Shown here: in pieces, positions 30,512 through 34,085 of the stretch
Layout of the letters: every line of letters begins with the position of its first letter
Numbering within the stretch: the first letter of the stretch is position 1
Assembly (NCBI GenBank): GCA_021199275.1
Contig: JAJQIJ010000004.1
Span: forward strand, 1 to 34,085
Direction of reading: 5' to 3'
DNA: 34,085 nt
Source of the DNA: Clostridiales bacterium
Lineage (GTDB): Bacteria > Bacillota > Clostridia > Oscillospirales > Acutalibacteraceae
The notes under the pieces: generated by a model
Seen by the model: only the letters and a program-made list of their open reading frames with translations
Database searches by the model: none
Told to the model about the DNA's origin: nothing
Program-made: the position numbers and the translations under genes

Positions 30512-30540
30512 TTGACATCATCTTGGGCGTGTGATAAAAT
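30512..30540 (+). promoter_or_regulatory. Promoter of the BspA-like gene
   Basis: Perfect -35 TTGACA (30512-30517), 17-bp spacer, -10 TAAAAT (30535-30540). The next plausible start codon is at 30872, so the untranslated leader is about 325 nt. No open frame with a ribosome site was found inside the leader. Confidence 0.8.
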
Positions 30541-30667
30541 GAATTGTGCGGAAAAGCAACATTTATGTGAACTTATTGCTTTTAAATGTGCAAAACAATC
30601 AGAAAACGGCAGCCCACGGCGCGAAGCGCAGATTTTACGCTTGCTAAGGCAATCGGGCGCAATGTGT

Positions 30668-30746
30668 TTCAACAAGGGCTGCGCGTATTTAAACGCAGCG
30701 CTTTGCCGCTGCTGCATGCTTTGCCTGAATTTGCACCCCGTCCCGA
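30668..30746 (+). repeat. Possible degenerate dispersed repeat, copy F
   Basis: TTCAACAAGGGCT followed by GCGCGTATTTAAACGC resembles the first 30 bases of copy A (13 identical, then scattered matches). A GCCGCTGC block and a CACCCCGTCCCG end also recall copy B. It lies inside the long leader of the BspA-like gene. Confidence 0.35.
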
Positions 30747-30792
30747 AAAAAAGCGGCGCCAGCCGCTCTTGCGGCGGGGCAGTTTTCAAATA

Positions 30793-30863
30793 TTATGCGC
30801 CTTGGCCGGCTACAACAAAGCGCATAAATTATTTCAGCAAATTATTTGTAGCCGGAAAGGCTA
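30793..30863 (+). promoter_or_regulatory. Interleaved inverted repeats (pseudoknot topology) at the BspA ribosome site
   Basis: TTATGCGC (30793-30800) pairs perfectly with GCGCATAA (30820-30827), and CCGGCTACAA (30806-30815) pairs perfectly with TTGTAGCCGG (30846-30855). The order a-b-a'-b' is that of an H-type pseudoknot with linkers of 5, 4 and 18 nt. The last arm reaches the first bases of the ribosome site GGAAAGG (30854-30860). A third pairing, TAGCC (30849-30853) with GGCTA (30859-30863), would compete with the second stem and expose the site in a loop. Confidence 0.55.
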
Positions 30864-30871
30864 TGGGAATT

Positions 30872-33800
30872 ATGATGAAACGGATTTTAAGCTTGTTTTT
30901 ATCAATTATTATGCTTTGCAGCATTACCGCAGGGCTTGACTTTTCGGTGTTCGCCGCAGAGCCGGCCGGTGCAAACGGCATTGTTGATTCAGCCGCTGCA
31001 GGCACGCTGGTTGACGACAGCGCCACCGGCACAGACGGCAACATAAAATGGTCTATTTATGACGACGGCAGGCTTGTGCTTGAACTGGCAGATGACGCCA
31101 CCGGCACCACCATGTCGGCTTATACGGCAAGCAGCGCCAGCCCATGGTCTTCGTCAAGCTGGGCAAGTTCCATTAAATATGTTGTAATAGGTTACGGCAT
31201 TACGGCGCTGGGGGCATATGCGTTTAATAATATGACTCAAATTGAATCAGTGGCCGTTGAAACAAAAAATGCAGCGGGGGAAGACCCGGCTGACGGCGAC
31301 ATTGAATATACCACGCTTATAAATTACGGCAACGCCGCGGCAACAACCACAAACACGCGCACCTTTTACGGCTGCACCGGCATTACAGCGCTGCAAATAC
31401 CCGGTAACATTTCTTACGGCACAAAGGATTTGGGGCTGTTTACCGACTGCACAGGCGTTACATCAGTAACATTTGTGTGTGCAAAAGACGCGACTTACGG
31501 GGCGTATATAGGCAACGGCTTAAACGGCACTGCCGCAACGGCGTTTACCACCACAACTTATAAATACACCCCATGGTATTTAAGCAGCAATGCCGGCAAC
31601 ACTGTTGACATAACGCTGCTGCGCGGCATGGAAAGGGTTTACAACTATGCATTTTATGCATTGACAATAGGCACTTACACCGCCCCGTGCGACATTGGTT
31701 ACGGCACCAATGGCACTGCAAGCAACAGCGCGTTTTACAACAGCTCAATAAATGAGGTTGTTTTAACGGCCGGCACTAAATATAATATTTTAGGCCCCGC
31801 AAACAGCACGACAAACGCTTTCACAACATCAACCGCCGGCACTGCATACACCCACACGCCGTGGTATGGCTCAGGTGCTGAAACGGTTACTCTTTCGGCA
31901 GACATTACAAGCATAGGCAACTATGCATTTTACGGCTGCTCTAAGCTTAAAAATATAACCATGGCAAGCGGTGTTTATTGCAACACAAATTCGTTTACTA
32001 ACTGTTCTGCCGTTGAAAGCGTAACGGTGCTTGGCAGCGGCGCGGTTAACTATAACGGCAGCGATTACACAGCAGAAACTTACACATATTCGCCTTATTA
32101 CCAAATAGGGCGCTTCAGCAGCGGCTTTTCCGTTGCCTTTGCTGAGGGCATAACTGAAATAGGCGCATATGCGTTTTATAACGCACCCATCACTTCAATA
32201 GACATGACAAATATAACGTCAGTCGGCGAATATGCATTCGGCGGCGCGGTTGAAAAGGTTGTTTACGGCGGCGATATTGCCGGATGGTGCGCCCTTTCAT
32301 TTGCAAACAGCCAATCAAACCCGCTGGCAGGCGGCAATTCAGAACTTTATATAGGCGGGGGCGTAAACGCTTTCGGCACAGATTCAGCAACTATTTCAAT
32401 AAACACGTCAGTCGGCGATTATGCGTTTTACAATTACGGCGCTTTGGCCTGTGCCCTTGAAATAGGCGGTAGCGCAGAGTCAATAGGCGCCGGGGCATTT
32501 TACGGCACGGGCATTACATCTGTTTCAATTTCCTCTGGCGTAAATTCAATAGCAGACGATTCTTTTGCTTATACAAACAGCGTTGCAAAAATAACAGTTG
32601 ACCAAGATAACACAAGCTACTGTTCGGTTGGCGATGTTGCGCTTTATAATATTGACAAAACAACGCTTATTAAATATGCCGGCGCCAATAGCCAAACTGC
32701 GTTTACTGTGCCGGACACTGTTACTTACATAGGCCCTTGGGCTCTTACAAATGCGTCAAACTTAACCGACCTTACAATTCCGGTTTCGGCTGAAATGTCA
32801 AGTGAAAGCACAGCCACAGAGGGGCTTAGCCTTGAAAAAATCACGCTGACTGCGTCTTCAATCAGCACTGAAATAGCAGATTACACATCAATCAGTTACC
32901 AATATACCCCATGGTATGTTTCAAAAGACACTTTGCAGTCAGTTGTTATTGACAGCGGTATTACCGCAATAGGCAGCTGGGCGTTTTGCGGTATGGAAAT
33001 AGATATTGACATACCTGACAGCGTAACGTCAGTCGGCGCATATGCCTTTTACGGCGACACTGCGCTTGACTTACAGCTTGGCAGTGCGGTAACATATATA
33101 GGGCAAAATGCATTTTACAACACCGCGTTTTATAATGACAGCATCAATTGGGAAGACGGCGTGCTTTATTATGACACATATGTAATAGCCGCCAATGAAA
33201 GCGACATGTCAAGCGAATATGAAATTAAAGACGGCACAACGCTGCTTGCGGCATATTCGTTCAATAATTTCGACGTTGAAATAACAGTTCCGTCAAGCGT
33301 GGAATATATAAACGAATATGCGCTGCAAAATGCAACTATAGGCAGCGAAAGCGACTTTTCTGCCGTGAAATCAGTGGGGCAAAACGCATTTTACGGCTGC
33401 ACTTCGCTTACCGGCGATTTTTCAGCGGCTCTCACTGAAATCGGTGCAGGGGCGTTTTACGGCTGTGAAAATTTAAGCGGCATAGACCTGTCAAACGTAA
33501 CGTCAATAGAAAATAAAACATTTGCGCTTTGCACCGCGCTTACAAGCGTGTCCCTTGATTCGGCTGTCAGCATTGGCGAATGCGCATTTCAAAACTGCAC
33601 CGCGCTTAAAACCGTGTCTTTAGGCGAGAGCGTTGAAACAATAGGCTACATGGCGTTTGCCGGCTGCACAGCGCTGCAAAAGGTAATTGTCAACAACAGC
33701 GAAGCTGCAATTTCAAACTATTCGTCAACAATATATCAAAACGCAACAATTTACGGCTGGACAGATTCAAGCGCCCAAACCTATGCCGAAACATGGGGCA

Positions 33801-34085
33801 GAAATTTCATTGCGCTTGACGAAATGTGCGACTATATAGGTGCAGAACACACCCCGGCTGAGGCTGTAATTGAAAATTCCGTTGCGGCAAGCTGCACCAC
33901 AGACGGCTCTTATGACAGCGTTGTTTACTGCTCTGTCTGCGGCGAAGAAATTTCAAGGACTGCCATAACGGTGCCGGCGCACCACACATATGAAAGCGTT
34001 GTAACAGCGCCCACCTGCACTGCGGGCGGCTACACAACATATACCTGCACGGTGTGCGGTGACTCATATGTTGCAGACGAAACCG
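30872..34085 (+). CDS. BspA-like leucine-rich-repeat surface protein, 3' end outside the window
   Basis: The frame is open to the last base (1,071 codons from ATG 30872). A signal peptide (MMKRILSLFLSIIMLCSITA, cleavage probably after VFAA) leads into a long array of LRR_5/BspA-type repeats with the recurring phrase IxxIGxYAFYGC and SV(T/A)IGxxAFxNC. Blocks are headed by a PWY-type motif (SPWSSS, TPWYLSS, TPWYGSG, SPYYQIG, TPWYVSK). From about residue 990 come His/Cys units: YCSVCGEE, HHTYESVVTAPTCTAGGYTT and CTVCGDSY, CxxC-containing modules often found after such arrays. The start at 30872 is chosen because GGAAAGG is 11 nt upstream; 30863 is only 2 nt from it. BspA proteins act as adhesins in other bacteria. 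Confidence 0.93.
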   Translation, partial: MMKRILSLFLSIIMLCSITAGLDFSVFAAEPAGANGIVDSAAAGTLVDDSATGTDGNIKWSIYDDGRLVLELADDATGTTMSAYTASSASPWSSSSWASSIKYVVIGYGITALGAYAFNNMTQIESVAVETKNAAGEDPADGDIEYTTLINYGNAAATTTNTRTFYGCTGITALQIPGNISYGTKDLGLFTDCTGVTSVTFVCAKDATYGAYIGNGLNGTAATAFTTTTYKYTPWYLSSNAGNTVDITLLRGMERVYNYAFYALTIGTYTAPCDIGYGTNGTASNSAFYNSSINEVVLTAGTKYNILGPANSTTNAFTTSTAGTAYTHTPWYGSGAETVTLSADITSIGNYAFYGCSKLKNITMASGVYCNTNSFTNCSAVESVTVLGSGAVNYNGSDYTAETYTYSPYYQIGRFSSGFSVAFAEGITEIGAYAFYNAPITSIDMTNITSVGEYAFGGAVEKVVYGGDIAGWCALSFANSQSNPLAGGNSELYIGGGVNAFGTDSATISINTSVGDYAFYNYGALACALEIGGSAESIGAGAFYGTGITSVSISSGVNSIADDSFAYTNSVAKITVDQDNTSYCSVGDVALYNIDKTTLIKYAGANSQTAFTVPDTVTYIGPWALTNASNLTDLTIPVSAEMSSESTATEGLSLEKITLTASSISTEIADYTSISYQYTPWYVSKDTLQSVVIDSGITAIGSWAFCGMEIDIDIPDSVTSVGAYAFYGDTALDLQLGSAVTYIGQNAFYNTAFYNDSINWEDGVLYYDTYVIAANESDMSSEYEIKDGTTLLAAYSFNNFDVEITVPSSVEYINEYALQNATIGSESDFSAVKSVGQNAFYGCTSLTGDFSAALTEIGAGAFYGCENLSGIDLSNVTSIENKTFALCTALTSVSLDSAVSIGECAFQNCTALKTVSLGESVETIGYMAFAGCTALQKVIVNNSEAAISNYSSTIYQNATIYGWTDSSAQTYAETWGRNFIALDEMCDYIGAEHTPAEAVIENSVAASCTTDGSYDSVVYCSVCGEEISRTAITVPAHHTYESVVTAPTCTAGGYTTYTCTVCGDSYVADET

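Noticed and set aside
30547..30860. Coding gene inside the long leader of the BspA-like gene
   Set aside because: Open frames there have no ribosome site and unlike codon use; structured, repeat-like sequence explains the region better.

Overview
The window reads as chromosomal DNA of an endospore-forming, Gram-positive clostridium, probably an uncultured gut member of the Clostridia (Oscillospirales-like). The grounds are the spoIIGA-sigE pair, a CIRCE-controlled hrcA-grpE-dnaK-dnaJ operon, a rhodanese-less ThiI beside a NifS-like desulfurase, clostridial small proteins (DUF378, DUF5662, a DUF3787-like protein), BspA-type leucine-rich-repeat surface proteins, AAAGGAG-type ribosome sites and sigma-A promoters with 17-bp spacers. 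The taxon is an inference; no rRNA gene is present.

Layout. 1-2.9 kb (minus): an incomplete secreted surface protein with a threonine/proline repeat linker, preceded by a TetR-family regulator with its own promoter and a strong palindromic operator candidate. 3.1 kb: tRNA-Ser(UGA) with promoter and terminator. 3.4-5.6 kb (minus): a zinc-ribbon protein, a SigH-like sigma factor and the ATPase YchF. 6.0-10.2 kb (plus): ilvB-ilvN-leuC-leuD for branched-chain amino acids, followed by an unrecognised small gene and a GH2 glycosidase (to 12.4 kb). 12.7-14.3 kb: spoIIGA-sigE. 14.3-15.5 kb (minus): manA and a DUF378 protein. 15.8 kb: a zinc-ribbon/TM2 protein. 16.4-19.1 kb (minus): a GtrA-like protein, a tail-anchored metallophosphoesterase and an acyltransferase-like membrane protein. 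19.3-23.0 kb (plus): a HAD-Nudix fusion, a cysteine desulfurase and ThiI. 23.06-23.4 kb (minus): two overlapping tiny genes. 23.7 kb: a secreted CHAP hydrolase behind a WalR-like box. 24.8-29.6 kb: the heat-shock operon. 29.7 kb: a DUF5662 protein. 30.5-34.1 kb: a BspA-like surface protein running off the window, with a roughly 320-nt structured leader.

How the genes fit together. Most of the window is housekeeping: amino-acid synthesis, protein folding, sulfur transfer to tRNA, and the compartment-specific sigma-E with its activating protease. The accessory content is the two large surface proteins at the edges and the CHAP enzyme, all secreted. The most unusual signals lie between genes: a dispersed structured repeat with at least three clear copies; interleaved perfect inverted repeats (pseudoknot topology) just before the BspA ribosome site; alternative hairpins before the metallophosphoesterase; and a shared element in the divergent leaders of ychF and ilvB. 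No CRISPR array, insertion sequence, phage module or rRNA was seen.
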